64,000 nt of DNA from Catellatospora sichuanensis. GTDB taxonomy: Bacteria > Actinomycetota > Actinomycetes > Mycobacteriales > Micromonosporaceae. Below the pieces are notes generated by a model that worked only from the letters and a program-made list of their open reading frames with translations, searched no databases and was not told the DNA's origin. Made by a program: the position numbers and the translations under genes. The stretch's first letter is position 1, and each line of letters starts with the position of its first letter. This document shows positions 17,611 to 27,074 of the stretch, piece by piece. Where the stretch lies: the NCBI RefSeq assembly GCF_007483665.1, contig NZ_ML660190.1:1-64000 (forward strand). The letters are read 5' to 3'.

Positions 17611-20600
17611 ATGACGGTCACAGCCCGGTATCAGCCCGGTGCGGTTCGCACTCCTTTCGTGAACCGCGAGGAGCTTCTCGCCGCGTTCGACGCGGAGCTC
17701 GCCGCGACGGGCATGTCGCCGCGACTGCTGGAGCTGACCGGAGTGGGCGGCATCGGCAAGTCCCGCCTGCTGCACGAGCTGATCAAACGGGCCCCGAAGG
17801 ACACGGCTGTCGCGACGCTGAACCTTCAGGAGCCGTCGCAACGCTCGGCACTGGCCGGCCTGGGCTCGCTCCGGGCTCAGTTCGGACGGACGGGCGTCAA
17901 ATTCGACCGTTTCGACCTCGCCTACGGGGTGTGGTGGCAACGCCTCAACCCCCATGTGTCACTGTCCGCCGACCGGCTCAGCTGGGCAGCCGAGAGCGAA
18001 GCGCTCACCAGCGTGCTGGGCGAGGCTGCGGGCCTGCCCGTCTTCGGGGTCGCACTGAAGGTGCTGGACATCGCGGCCCGCAAGTTCAAGCGGTGGAATC
18101 TGATCCGCCACGACGCGACCCTGCTCGAACTCGACGAGCTCACCCTCGACCAGCTCGGCGACGCGGTGGTCTACCTGTTCGCCCGGGACCTCGACGCGCA
18201 TGATCGCTACCTGCTGTGCGTCGACGCCTACGAGGCCCTCGTCGGCGGCGTGGCCAGAGCCGGCACCGCGTCGCTGGCCGACGTCTGGCTGCGCGACCTG
18301 CTCGGACAGCTCGATCGCGGACTCGTGGCGGTCGCCTCTCGGGAGCCGCTGGGCTGGGCCCGCCACGATCCCGGATGGGCGGACCGGATCCGCCCGCTTC
18401 CGGTGGCGTCGCTGCCCTATCCGGCCCGGCGCGACCTGGCGGCGGCCCTCGGTGTCACGGATCCGAACGCCCGCGAGGCGATCGCACGCGACTGTGAGGG
18501 ACTGCCGTTCTACATTCACCTGGCACATGAGTCGGGCCCGGCCGCGAGCCGGTACGCCCACATCGAGGAACGATTCCTTCATCACGTGGAACCCGACATG
18601 GTGCGGGTATTCGAACTGCTGAGCGTCGCGAGGGTTTTCGACCGCGAGATCTTCCGCCGGATCTCACACCACTACGAGCTGCGTGCAGACACTCAGATGT
18701 GGGAACGGCTGATCTCGTACTCGTTCATCGCCACGGCGGGGCCGGACACGCTGCAGATGCACCAGCTGATGGCACGGTCGATCCAGACCCGGCTGAGCCC
18801 CGGTGTGCTGCGCGAACTGCACGAGCTGCTCGGCGAACTGTGGCACCAGCGCGGTGTGACCTCCCGCTCGGCAGACGCGTGGCGGGAGGCCGCACGGCAC
18901 GCCGCCCACGCCGACCCGCAGAATCTCGCTGCCCTGCTCCCCAATGTCGACCGGCTGGCCGCCATGGGCAAGCCGGGCCTGGACGCCATGCGCGCCGACC
19001 TCGAGGAGATGACCGCCGCCGCCCCTGACCCGCACGTCCGGCGGTTCGTGCAGCTGCTTGTCGCTGAGGCGGCGCTGCTGGTGGGAGATGCCGAGACGGC
19101 ACATGCGACCCTGCGCACGCTCAGTGAGCGCCTGCCCGCGGCCGCCGACGACGTGGACGCGAGGCTGGCGTTGGCTGCGGCCAACGCGTTGCGGATCCGC
19201 GGGGAGACCGGTCAAGCGTTGCGCCGGTACGCACAGATATGGCCTGATTACAGTGGTGCCGTGAAACTCGACGCCGGGCTCTGGCACGCCGACCTGGACA
19301 TGGCGCAGGGCAGGTTCGTCGATGCCATCGCCACCGCGGAGGCGGTCGCCTCCGCCACGACACCGGATCGCATCGCCCTGCTGGGCGATCTGGCCCGGCT
19401 GCGCGCCCTGGCGTACCGATTCGCATTCGAGCCGGAACTCGCCTCCGCGGAGCTGAGGATCTCCCGCGAGTTCTACGCGGCCGCCGGGCATGAGGTCGGT
19501 CTGGCGAACATCATGACCAATGAGGCCGAGATCCTGGCGCTGGCCGACCCGGCGGGCGCGGTCGCCGCCGCCAAGGCCGCCGTAGCGGCACAGCGCAAAC
19601 TGGGTGCCGATCACGAGGTCGGCAAGTCCCTGTCCGCGATGGCGCTGGGCCACCTCGGCCTGGCCGAGCTGGAGTCGGCCGACGAGGCACTCGACGAGGC
19701 CGTCGTGGTGCTCGAACGGTCCGGCTATCGGTCCGGGCGCGCCCGTGCCGAGCTGATCAGGGCGTTGTGCCACGCGCGGGCACGCCGACACGACGAGGCC
19801 CTGGCCAGCGCGGTGTGGGCGGTGTCGGAGCTCGAGGCTGTCCAGGTCTACCCGACACTGATCATGGTCGCCGGGACGTTGCTCGACCGCATCGGTTCGC
19901 CGCACCCGGCGGTGACGGCGGCGGTCGACCGGGCGGTCGACGCGCTGCAGCCGCTGCGGGGCATGCCGAGGCTGCGGGCGGCGGTGCACGGCCTCGTGGC
20001 CCGGCTCGTGGCGGACCAATGGGACGACATGTACGAGCAGGCGCGGACCGAAGCCGAGGGCAGCTCCGGGTTCTACAACCACAACGTGCGGGTCGGCCAC
20101 CATCTGGTGCGGGTGCCCATCGCCGGGGCCGATCGCATGGATCTGCACATCTGGCGCGAGGAGGCGGTGCTGGCCGCGGTGAGCCGGCGGCTGGGCTGCG
20201 TCCCGGCACTGCACAGCGTCAGCACCGACCCGGCCTACCAGATCCATGAGTGGGTCGACGGACCCACCCTCAATGACGTGGCTCCTCGGGGCACGGCTCT
20301 TCCGGCAGGCCTGATCGAGCAGATCGCCGTCTTCTTCGCCCGCCTCGAGGCGGTGCCGCCGGGCGACCTGCCACCCGTTCCGCGGGACTGGCCGCGGGAC
20401 GGCGACTCCGCAGGATTCGCCGACCGGCTGCTCGCCACGACCCGGGGCGTGCACTCCGCATTCGCCGGGGACTTCGCCACGCTGTGGCAGCGGCTGGGCA
20501 TACCCACCGATCCGTTTGCCGCGCTCACCCTACGGCAGTTGTCGTCGCGGCCGTTCCGGCTGGTGCACGCCGACGTGCACCGGAAGAACGTGCTGCTGCG

Positions 20601-20982
20601 CGACGGCGCACCGGTATTCCTGGACTGGGAGCTGGCCCTGTCCGGCGACCCGGTCTACGAGCTGGCTGTCCACCTGCACAAGATGGGATACCTGCCCGGC
20701 GAGGACGAGGCGATGCGCTCGGCCTGGGCGGCCGCCTGCGGCGCGCACCGGTGGCCCGGCTGGGCGGTCGACGTCGAGCGCTACCTGGCACACGAGCGGG
20801 TGAAGTCCGTGATCGTGGACTCGGTCCGGTACGCCAAGCTGGTCGCCGCCGACCGCAGCCAGGTGGAGCAGTGCACCGAGACGTTCACGGACAAGCTGGC
20901 GCTGGCCCGGCGGGTGTGGGGTGACCTGCGCCCGGTGGACCCCACCGAGGTGAGGTCGCTGCTGACGGGGTACCTCGCCTGA
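17611..20982 (+). CDS. STAND-type NTPase with helical repeats fused to an APH-like phosphotransferase
   Basis: 1123 residues; ATG follows ACGGAGCC. The N-terminus begins with FVNREELLAAFDAEL and Walker A GVGGIGKS at 44-51, typical of signal-transducing STAND ATPases, with a Walker B-like YLLCVDAYE further on. A winged-helix-like stretch (about 320-400) and TPR-like helices (about 420-800) follow. The C-terminal third is an aminoglycoside-phosphotransferase/choline-kinase fold with the catalytic loop HADVHRKN at 986-993 and the metal motif DWE at 1005-1007, so kinase residues look intact. This domain order is unusual. The substrate is unknown. It converges with the HAD and NDK-like pair, only 14 nt away. 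It could be a regulator, a small-molecule kinase or a defence-type sensor. Confidence 0.85.
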   Translation: MTVTARYQPGAVRTPFVNREELLAAFDAELAATGMSPRLLELTGVGGIGKSRLLHELIKRAPKDTAVATLNLQEPSQRSALAGLGSLRAQFGRTGVKFDRFDLAYGVWWQRLNPHVSLSADRLSWAAESEALTSVLGEAAGLPVFGVALKVLDIAARKFKRWNLIRHDATLLELDELTLDQLGDAVVYLFARDLDAHDRYLLCVDAYEALVGGVARAGTASLADVWLRDLLGQLDRGLVAVASREPLGWARHDPGWADRIRPLPVASLPYPARRDLAAALGVTDPNAREAIARDCEGLPFYIHLAHESGPAASRYAHIEERFLHHVEPDMVRVFELLSVARVFDREIFRRISHHYELRADTQMWERLISYSFIATAGPDTLQMHQLMARSIQTRLSPGVLRELHELLGELWHQRGVTSRSADAWREAARHAAHADPQNLAALLPNVDRLAAMGKPGLDAMRADLEEMTAAAPDPHVRRFVQLLVAEAALLVGDAETAHATLRTLSERLPAAADDVDARLALAAANALRIRGETGQALRRYAQIWPDYSGAVKLDAGLWHADLDMAQGRFVDAIATAEAVASATTPDRIALLGDLARLRALAYRFAFEPELASAELRISREFYAAAGHEVGLANIMTNEAEILALADPAGAVAAAKAAVAAQRKLGADHEVGKSLSAMALGHLGLAELESADEALDEAVVVLERSGYRSGRARAELIRALCHARARRHDEALASAVWAVSELEAVQVYPTLIMVAGTLLDRIGSPHPAVTAAVDRAVDALQPLRGMPRLRAAVHGLVARLVADQWDDMYEQARTEAEGSSGFYNHNVRVGHHLVRVPIAGADRMDLHIWREEAVLAAVSRRLGCVPALHSVSTDPAYQIHEWVDGPTLNDVAPRGTALPAGLIEQIAVFFARLEAVPPGDLPPVPRDWPRDGDSAGFADRLLATTRGVHSAFAGDFATLWQRLGIPTDPFAALTLRQLSSRPFRLVHADVHRKNVLLRDGAPVFLDWELALSGDPVYELAVHLHKMGYLPGEDEAMRSAWAAACGAHRWPGWAVDVERYLAHERVKSVIVDSVRYAKLVAADRSQVEQCTETFTDKLALARRVWGDLRPVDPTEVRSLLTGYLA

Positions 20983-20996
20983 GTCGCCGGAGGCGG

Positions 20997-21785
20997 TCAG
21001 AACCAGCGCTCCAGCACCCGCGCCACACCGTCATCCCGGTTCGCGGCCGTCACCTCGGCCGCCACGGCGATCACGTCAGGGTGGGCGTTGGCCACCGCCA
21101 CGCCATGATCGACGCGTACGAGCATCGGGATGTCGTTGGGCATGTCCCCGAACGCCACCGTCTCACCGGCGGCGATGCCCAGGTGATCGGCAGCCCAAGC
21201 CAGACCGGACCCCTTGTCGACCCCGGCTGCAGCCAGTTCGATCAGCCCTCCCGCCTGTGAGAACGTCACGCTTACCGTGTCGCCGAACATCGCGGCGGCG
21301 GTGGCGGCCAGCGCCGCACTGGTCATGCCGGGATGACTGACGACGATCTTCACGCCCGCCCTCGCCAGCATCTCCTCGCGGCTGGCAGCCTCACACTTGA
21401 TGGACCGAACGGCGCGGAAGCCATGCTCGGCAAGCAGTGCCGGCCTGCCCTCCATGCTCTCCACGGCGTATGCGCACCCCGGAAGATCCGTATCGAACGC
21501 CGTCACGACAGCCCGCAAGGACCCCGGGGTCAATGTGACGACGCGCAGCGCACGCTCGCGTCGCATGTCGTACACGACTGCCCCGTTCGAGCAGACGGCC
21601 AGACCCGCGACACCCGCTCTGGCCGCGATCTTGCCCAGCGTGCGCGCCGGACGGCCGCTGGCGAGCACGAACGGCACACCGGCGGCGACCACTCGCCTGA
21701 CCACGGCGGCGGTGCGGACGCTGACCATGTTGGCATCGTCGAGGAGTGTTCCGTCGGCATCGGTCGCCACGAGCCGCGGCGCCAT
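20997..21785 (-). CDS. HAD-IIB (Cof-type) phosphatase
   Basis: 262 residues. The nucleophile motif is DADGT with D9 and D11 near the N-terminus, followed by the LASGRP motif II, a C2B-type cap, and the C-terminal AFGDMPNDIPML (motif IV) with VANAHPDV. This is a complete Cof/sugar-phosphatase-type HAD hydrolase. Its ATG overlaps the stop of the upstream NDK-like gene (TGATG), so the two are translationally coupled. The 3' end lies 14 nt from the end of the STAND-APH gene. A phosphatase next to a kinase and an NDK-like protein suggests a shared phosphorylated substrate, but that is inference. Confidence 0.9.
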   Translation of the reverse strand: MAPRLVATDADGTLLDDANMVSVRTAAVVRRVVAAGVPFVLASGRPARTLGKIAARAGVAGLAVCSNGAVVYDMRRERALRVVTLTPGSLRAVVTAFDTDLPGCAYAVESMEGRPALLAEHGFRAVRSIKCEAASREEMLARAGVKIVVSHPGMTSAALAATAAAMFGDTVSVTFSQAGGLIELAAAGVDKGSGLAWAADHLGIAAGETVAFGDMPNDIPMLVRVDHGVAVANAHPDVIAVAAEVTAANRDDGVARVLERWF

Positions 21786-22810
21786 CACGCGACCTCGGCC
21801 GGCGGCTGGTCGAGCATCCGGCCGTGCCCGGCCTGCCACAGACCGCGCCCGGTGCGGCTGATCAGGCAACGCGCGTCGGGCACATCGTGTTGCACATACT
21901 CGCTGGCGACGACGGTCACTGCCCAGCTCCGCTGATCGACGCCGCAGCCCGCGAGGTCGGCGCACCACCGGTCCCAGTCAAGATACTGACCCTCGGATGC
22001 ACGCATGATCGCAGCACGTGCCCGCGCCGCAGCAGGGCCTGTGCGCGCGTTGCGACACTCGGCCCTGTCCAGCTCGGCCAACACCTCGCGGACGGCGTCG
22101 TCAACCGACAGCGAGCGGGCGGGAAAGTCGTCGTACAGCCGCGAGATGTACGGCTCCGGGTCGACCCGTGTCCCCGTCGCCACGCGTTCGGCCAGCTTCG
22201 CGTAGAGCTGACGCAAGGTGTCGCGCTCGAAGATGATGCCAAGCTCGCGCACCACGTCCATGGGCTCGTCCGGACAGTGCACGACGACCATGATGCGGTT
22301 CGGGGCACCCAACTGCGACCGCAGGTGGTCGGCGCGCCGGTCGGGCGGAAATGCGGACCCCTTGTGCCGGCTCAGCCGCGAACTGGCCGGGATCGCCAAC
22401 GGCTCTCGGACGTCCAGCAAGACGAGGCTCAGTACGTCGGTGCGGTAGTGCAGCCGGTCGCCGACCGCCAGCCGGTCGAAGGACGCCACATTCCACTGAT
22501 ATCGCCACAGCTCACGGATCATCATGCGGTCGTACCGAAAACGGTGTGCGTGCAACGGCGCGTAGTCGAGCCTGGCCAGGACCTCCACGCATTGACGTGC
22601 CCTGCGTCCGATGATCCCTTCCGGACGAAGCGTGAGCAGGGCGATTCGCTGCATCAGCCAGCCCGCGTGCGTGCCGAGAACGTCCACTGCCGTACGCCAG
22701 CTCTCCCGGAAATGGGTGTCGGTCACGAAGTAGTCGAACTTCTTCTGCTGCGTCGTCAGTACTCGCCAGCCCTCGTCGGTGTGCAGGCGCCGCATGTAGG
22801 CATCGAGCAT
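21785..22810 (-). CDS. Divergent nucleoside-diphosphate-kinase-like protein
   Basis: 341 residues, start ATG 6 nt after GGAG. About 56-195 can be laid over the NDK fold: IALLTLRPEGIIGRR matches the first strand (Arg in place of the usual KPD lysine), DVLSLVLLDV the central strand, and NRIMVVVHCPDEPMDVVREL the active-site loop with H178 at the place of the phospho-histidine. The C-terminal about 140 residues (Trp-rich, ending GRMLDQPPAEVA) match nothing I know. It heads the operon with the HAD gene and shares one base with it. NDK activity is unproven because several consensus residues differ. Confidence 0.6.
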   Translation of the reverse strand: MLDAYMRRLHTDEGWRVLTTQQKKFDYFVTDTHFRESWRTAVDVLGTHAGWLMQRIALLTLRPEGIIGRRARQCVEVLARLDYAPLHAHRFRYDRMMIRELWRYQWNVASFDRLAVGDRLHYRTDVLSLVLLDVREPLAIPASSRLSRHKGSAFPPDRRADHLRSQLGAPNRIMVVVHCPDEPMDVVRELGIIFERDTLRQLYAKLAERVATGTRVDPEPYISRLYDDFPARSLSVDDAVREVLAELDRAECRNARTGPAAARARAAIMRASEGQYLDWDRWCADLAGCGVDQRSWAVTVVASEYVQHDVPDARCLISRTGRGLWQAGHGRMLDQPPAEVA

Positions 22811-23148
22811 TCTCGGCTCCACCAGTGCAGGAACGCAGACCTGCCGACAGGGGCCTGCTGGTCGATCCAGTCTGCCCGTCCGCATCGACCTGCGTCGCCG
22901 TCTGTCGCCCCCACGACGCCTCCATCCGGCCGACGCCAGGGCCCACGGCACCGCCCGCGGCCGGGCGGGCAAGGCCCGTGAGCGGTTCTTAACCGGTACG
23001 CAACGCGGCCGTCCTGCCGCTGTCACAGCCCGATCGTGTGCTTCTTGAACCCGCGGACCGCAGCCCTCCCACGGCGCGGCGTGGACCGGCGCACGGCCAC
23101 CCGTCGAGGTGGCAGGCGCGGCCGCCCGACTCCGATCGGAGCCACGCC
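22811..23148. other. Divergent intergenic region
   Basis: 338 nt separate the NDK-like operon from the allophanate hydrolase gene. I see no gene here. It must hold both promoters, but no strong -35/-10 pair stands out. CGGTTcttAACCG (22983-22995) is a small inverted repeat that might be an operator for the nitrogen module. Confidence 0.4.
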
Positions 23149-24774
23149 ATGGGACAACCTCTCTGGATCACCAGACTCCCCGACGCCGCCGTCGACGCGT
23201 ACCGGCGGGACAGCCCCGGCGGCCCGCTGGCCGGGGCCCGTCTGGCGATCAAGGACAACCTCGACCTGGCCGGGGTGCCGACCACGGCCGCCTGCCCGGC
23301 GCTGGACCGCCCGGCCGTCTCGTCCGCGGTCGCGGTGACCCGGCTGATCGACGCGGGCGCGATCCCCGTCGGCAAGACCAACATGGACCAGTTCGCCACC
23401 GGCCTGGTCGGCACGCGCACGCCGTACGGGGCCTGCCACAGCATCGCCGACCCCGCCCACATCAGCGGCGGCAGCAGTTCCGGCAGCGCGATCGCCGTCG
23501 CCACGGGTGAGGCCGAACTGGCCCTGGGCACCGACACCGCCGGTTCCGGCCGGGTGCCGGCGGCCTTCAACGGCCTCGTCGGGCTCAAACCGACCCGAGG
23601 GCTGGTGTCCACCTCGGGCCTGCTGCCGGCCTGTCGCTCGCTGGACTGCGTGACCACGTTCACCTGCACCGTCGCCGAGGCCAGGACGGCCCTGGACGCG
23701 CTGGCGGCCTACGACGTCGGCGATCCGTGGTCGCGGGCGCGGCCGCCGCTGCCGCCGCCGGGGGTCGCCGCGCGGATGCGCGTCATCGGCGTACCGGCCG
23801 GGGATCTCGATCTCGACCCGCCGCACGCCGCAGCCTGGCAGCGCGCCCTGGCGCACGCCCGCGGCGTCGCCGCGCACCTGGTGCCGGTGGACGTTTCGGC
23901 GTTCCTGGCCGCGGCGCGGCTGCTCTACGAGGGCCCGTGGGTCGCCGAGCGCTGGGCGGCGTTCGGTGACCTGCTCGAACCCGACGGCCCACAGTTGGAT
24001 CCCATCGTGCGCGCGATCGTGCTGCCCGGACGCGACCTGCGCGCCGCGGACGCGTTCGCCGCCGCCGACCGGCTCGCGGCGCTTCGCCGGGCCACCGAAC
24101 ACGTCTGGCACGACATCGACGCGCTGCTGCTGCCGGTCACCCCGGGGCATCCGACGTTCGACGAGGTGGCGGCCAGGCCGGTGGCGGTGAATTCGCGGCT
24201 GGGCACGTACACCAACTTCGTGAACCTGCTCGACCTGTGCGCGGTGGCGCTGCCCGCGGGCGAGCGCACGGACGGCCTGCCGTTCGGGGTGCAGCTGGTC
24301 GCGCCCGCGTTCGCCGACGAGCCGCTGCTGGACCTGGCCGAACGCTGGACCGGCGGGCGGCTGCCGGAGCGGGTCCCGGCGGGGGCCCGGGTCGCGGTGG
24401 TGGGCGCGCACCTGACCGGTATGCCGCTGCACCCGCAGCTGCTCGGCCTGGGCGCGCGGCTGGCCCACCGGGCCCGTACGGCGGGCGGCTACCGGCTCTA
24501 CCACCTGTCCGGACCCGGGGTGCACCGCCCGGCACTGGTGCACACCGGGGACGGGCCCGCGGGCGGCATCGCGGTCGAGGTCTACGACCTGCCCGAACAA
24601 GGACTCGGGGCGCTGCTGGGCAGCGTGCCCGCGCCGCTGGGGCTGGGCCGGGTCGTGCTCGACGACGGCAGCGAGGTCACCGGGTTCATCGCCGAGGCCC
24701 CGCGGCTGGGCGACGCGGCCGACATCACCCACTTCGGCGGGTGGCGGGCGGCCAGCAGCCCGGCCGTGCCGTGA
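23149..24774 (+). CDS. atzF: Allophanate hydrolase
   Basis: 541 residues; ATG 7 nt after GGAG. The N-terminal amidase-signature domain (about 1-410) has the Lys-cisSer-Ser triad: K35 in [10 protein letters not shown]109 in [12 protein letters not shown]133 in [10 protein letters not shown]. The C-terminal about 110 residues ([13 protein letters not shown] to HFGGWRAAS) match the second domain of AtzF-type allophanate hydrolases. The enzyme converts allophanate to ammonia and CO2. It is a stand-alone AtzF with no urea carboxylase nearby, so allophanate is expected from biuret (made by the hydrolases at 25586-27048) and not from urea carboxylation. Confidence 0.93.
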   Translation: MGQPLWITRLPDAAVDAYRRDSPGGPLAGARLAIKDNLDLAGVPTTAACPALDRPAVSSAVAVTRLIDAGAIPVGKTNMDQFATGLVGTRTPYGACHSIADPAHISGGSSSGSAIAVATGEAELALGTDTAGSGRVPAAFNGLVGLKPTRGLVSTSGLLPACRSLDCVTTFTCTVAEARTALDALAAYDVGDPWSRARPPLPPPGVAARMRVIGVPAGDLDLDPPHAAAWQRALAHARGVAAHLVPVDVSAFLAAARLLYEGPWVAERWAAFGDLLEPDGPQLDPIVRAIVLPGRDLRAADAFAAADRLAALRRATEHVWHDIDALLLPVTPGHPTFDEVAARPVAVNSRLGTYTNFVNLLDLCAVALPAGERTDGLPFGVQLVAPAFADEPLLDLAERWTGGRLPERVPAGARVAVVGAHLTGMPLHPQLLGLGARLAHRARTAGGYRLYHLSGPGVHRPALVHTGDGPAGGIAVEVYDLPEQGLGALLGSVPAPLGLGRVVLDDGSEVTGFIAEAPRLGDAADITHFGGWRAASSPAVP

Positions 24775-24848
24775 CGGCGCTCGGCCACGATCCCGGCTCG
24801 CGCGGGCACGTGATCGCCCGGCGGCAGGGTGCTGGCACACTCGGTGCC

Positions 24849-25499
24849 GTGACGGACACGGCCCCCGCGAACGGCGAGATCGAGAGCTACAGCCTGGTCG
24901 AGCTCGCGGTGACCCGGCTGCGCCGGGAGATCCTCAGCGGACGCTCCGAGCCGGGCGAGCGACTGGTCGAGGAGCAGCTGACCCGGCGGCTGGGCATCAG
25001 CCGGGCCCCGCTACGCGAGGCGTTGCGCCTGCTGGGGCAGCAAGGGCTGGTCGAGCATGTGCCGCGGCGCGGGGCGCGGGTGGCCACGCTGTCCGACCGG
25101 GACGTGCAGGAGCTGTACGCCGTACGCGACATGCTGGAACGCCACGCGGTCGAGCAGGCGCTGAGCACCCCGGCAAAGCTCGACGGGCTGCGGGCGGCGG
25201 TGGACCGGATGCGAGAGGCGGCCGCGACCGGGGACCAGCTGGAGGTCGCCAACGCGCACCGGGCCTTCCACGTGAGCCTGGTGGCGCTGTCCGGCAACGG
25301 GCAGCTCACCGCGATTTACGAGTCGATCCTGGTGAAGCTCCAGCTGTACATGGCGATCAACCTGCGCCGCGAGGCCGAGCTGGCGCACGCCGACGACGGG
25401 GTGCACCGGCACGAGCGGCTGCTGGAGGCGGTCGCGACCGGCGACCCGGCCGTGGTGCTCACCGCGCTGGCCGGGCACGGCGCAAGGTCCTATCTGTAG
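24849..25499 (+). CDS. GntR-family regulator with FCD domain
   Basis: 216 residues from GTG 24849, which has CACACT seven bases upstream and no Shine-Dalgarno. The winged helix-turn-helix covers about 15-80 ([20 protein letters not shown], then [20 protein letters not shown]). The FCD ligand domain follows, with His and acidic residues suitable for metal binding ([21 protein letters not shown]). It sits between allophanate hydrolase and the biuret hydrolases on the same strand, so it most likely controls this nitrogen module in response to a pathway intermediate. The effector is not evident. Confidence 0.88.
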   Translation: MTDTAPANGEIESYSLVELAVTRLRREILSGRSEPGERLVEEQLTRRLGISRAPLREALRLLGQQGLVEHVPRRGARVATLSDRDVQELYAVRDMLERHAVEQALSTPAKLDGLRAAVDRMREAAATGDQLEVANAHRAFHVSLVALSGNGQLTAIYESILVKLQLYMAINLRREAELAHADDGVHRHERLLEAVATGDPAVVLTALAGHGARSYL

Positions 25500-25501
25500 T
25501 C

Positions 25502-25527
25502 ACCTGGCCCCATCGTGGGCACCAGGT
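25502..25527. terminator. Hairpin between gntR and biuret hydrolase genes
   Basis: ACCTGG (25502-25507) pairs with CCAGGT (25522-25527), with CCC/GGG inside. It may terminate the gntR transcript or serve as an operator for the hydrolase promoter. Confidence 0.4.
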
Positions 25528-25572
25528 CATGCACACGTTACCGAGCCGACCAGACCCTGAAACAGTTCGGTC

Positions 25573-25578
25573 GACAAT
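25573..25578 (+). promoter_or_regulatory. Leaderless-type -10 box of the biuret hydrolase gene
   Basis: GACAAT lies 7 nt before ATG 25586, and no Shine-Dalgarno is present. Confidence 0.35.
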
Positions 25579-25585
25579 CGACAGT

Positions 25586-26314
25586 ATGCAAACCCTGGTG
25601 CCCCAACCTGATCCGTCGACCGGCGTACGCATCGGGCCGGTGCAGGCCGACCCTTACCGGTGGCCGTACGACGGCTCGGTGCCCGTCGCGCGGACGGCAC
25701 TGCTGTGCATCGACTGGCAGACCGACTTCTGCGGACCGGGCGGCTACGTCGACGCGATGGGCTACGACATCGCGCTGACCCGGGCCGGGCTGCCCGCCAC
25801 CGCCAAGCTGCTCGACCACGTGCGCTCGCTGGGCATGCTGGTCGTGCACACCCGCGAGGGCCACGACCCGGACCTGTCCGACCTGCCCGCCAACAAGCGC
25901 TGGCGCTCGGCGCGGATCGGCGCGGAGATCGGCGGGCCCGGCCCGTGCGGGCGCATCCTGGTCAAGGGCGAGCCGGGCTGGGAGATCGTGCCCGAGGTCG
26001 CCCCGGCCCCCGGCGAGGTGATCGTCGACAAGCCCGGCAAGGGCGCGTTCTACGCCACCAACCTGGACCTGGTGCTGCGTACCAACGGCATCACGCACCT
26101 GATCCTGACCGGCATCACCACGGACGTCTGCGTGCACACCACGATGCGCGAGGCCAACGACCGCGGCTACGAGTGCCTGATCCTGTCGGACTGCACGGGC
26201 GCCACCGACCCCGGCAACCACGCCGCGGCCCTGCACATGGTCACTATGCAGGGCGGCGTCTTCGGCTGCGTGGCGACGTCCGACGACGTCATCGCGGCCA
26301 CCACCACCTCCTGA
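25586..26314 (+). CDS. biuH: Biuret hydrolase (isochorismatase-like cysteine hydrolase)
   Basis: 242 residues. The isochorismatase-like fold carries the Asp-Lys-Cys triad: D43 in [11 protein letters not shown]149 in [11 protein letters not shown]182 in [11 protein letters not shown]. Long stretches recall BiuH of rhizobia, such as [40 protein letters not shown] and [20 protein letters not shown]. BiuH cleaves biuret to allophanate and ammonia, which fits the allophanate hydrolase upstream. An upstream in-frame ATG at 25529 is rejected because family similarity begins after 25586 and a -10 box precedes that start. Confidence 0.82.
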   Translation: MQTLVPQPDPSTGVRIGPVQADPYRWPYDGSVPVARTALLCIDWQTDFCGPGGYVDAMGYDIALTRAGLPATAKLLDHVRSLGMLVVHTREGHDPDLSDLPANKRWRSARIGAEIGGPGPCGRILVKGEPGWEIVPEVAPAPGEVIVDKPGKGAFYATNLDLVLRTNGITHLILTGITTDVCVHTTMREANDRGYECLILSDCTGATDPGNHAAALHMVTMQGGVFGCVATSDDVIAATTTS

Positions 26315-26349
26315 CGGACCGTTCCGCCTCACAGAAGGCGAGCACCCTT

Positions 26350-27048
26350 TTGAGTACCCACGCCACCGTCGACGCGATGCCGTCGCCGTACACGTTCGAC
26401 CCATCGACCACCGCGCTGATCGTCATCGACATGCAGCGCGACTTCCTGGAACCCGGCGGCTTCGGGGAGACGCTGGGCAACGACGTGAACCAGCTGCGCT
26501 CGGCCATCGCGCCGACCGAGGCCCTGCTCGGCGCGTGCCGCGCGGTCGGCCTGACGATCATCCACACCCGCGAGGGGCACCTGCCCGACCTGTCGGACTG
26601 CCCGCCGGCGAAGCTGCACCGCGGCGCGGCCTCGAAACGCATCGGTGACCCCGGCCCCAAGGGCCGCATCCTGATCCGCGGCGAGTACGGCCACGACATC
26701 GTCGACGAGCTCGCCCCGCGGCCTGGCGAACCGGTGATCGACAAGCCCGGCAAGGGCGCCTTCTACGCCACCGAGCTGGGCGAGCTGCTGGAGAGCCGGG
26801 GCATCCGCAGCCTGATCGTCACCGGGGTCACCACCGAGGTGTGCGTGCACACCACGGTGCGCGAGGCCAATGACCGCGGCTACGAGTGCCTGGTGCTGTC
26901 GGACTGCGTGGGCTCGTACTTCCCGGAGTTCCAGCGCGTCGGGCTCCAGATGATCGCCGCCCAGGGCGGGATCTTCGGCTGGGTGGCGAAGTCACCGGCC
27001 TTCATCGGGGCGCTGCAGCGCAGCGCCGCACTGCCGCAAGCCGCCTGA
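26350..27048 (+). CDS. Second BiuH-like cysteine hydrolase (possible triuret hydrolase)
   Basis: 232 residues if started at TTG 26350, which follows AGAAGG; ATG 26377 would give 223 residues but has no ribosome binding site. The triad is D27 (IVIDMQRDF), K132 ([10 protein letters not shown]) and C165 ([11 protein letters not shown]). It is a clear paralogue of the preceding gene, 35 nt downstream, but with a different substrate loop ([20 protein letters not shown]) and C-terminus. Triuret hydrolases (TrtA) are known paralogues of BiuH, so triuret or another ureido compound is plausible. The exact substrate is unknown. Confidence 0.75.
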   Translation: MSTHATVDAMPSPYTFDPSTTALIVIDMQRDFLEPGGFGETLGNDVNQLRSAIAPTEALLGACRAVGLTIIHTREGHLPDLSDCPPAKLHRGAASKRIGDPGPKGRILIRGEYGHDIVDELAPRPGEPVIDKPGKGAFYATELGELLESRGIRSLIVTGVTTEVCVHTTVREANDRGYECLVLSDCVGSYFPEFQRVGLQMIAAQGGIFGWVAKSPAFIGALQRSAALPQAA

Positions 27049-27074
27049 CCCCCCGCCTCGAAAGCAGGATGCCC

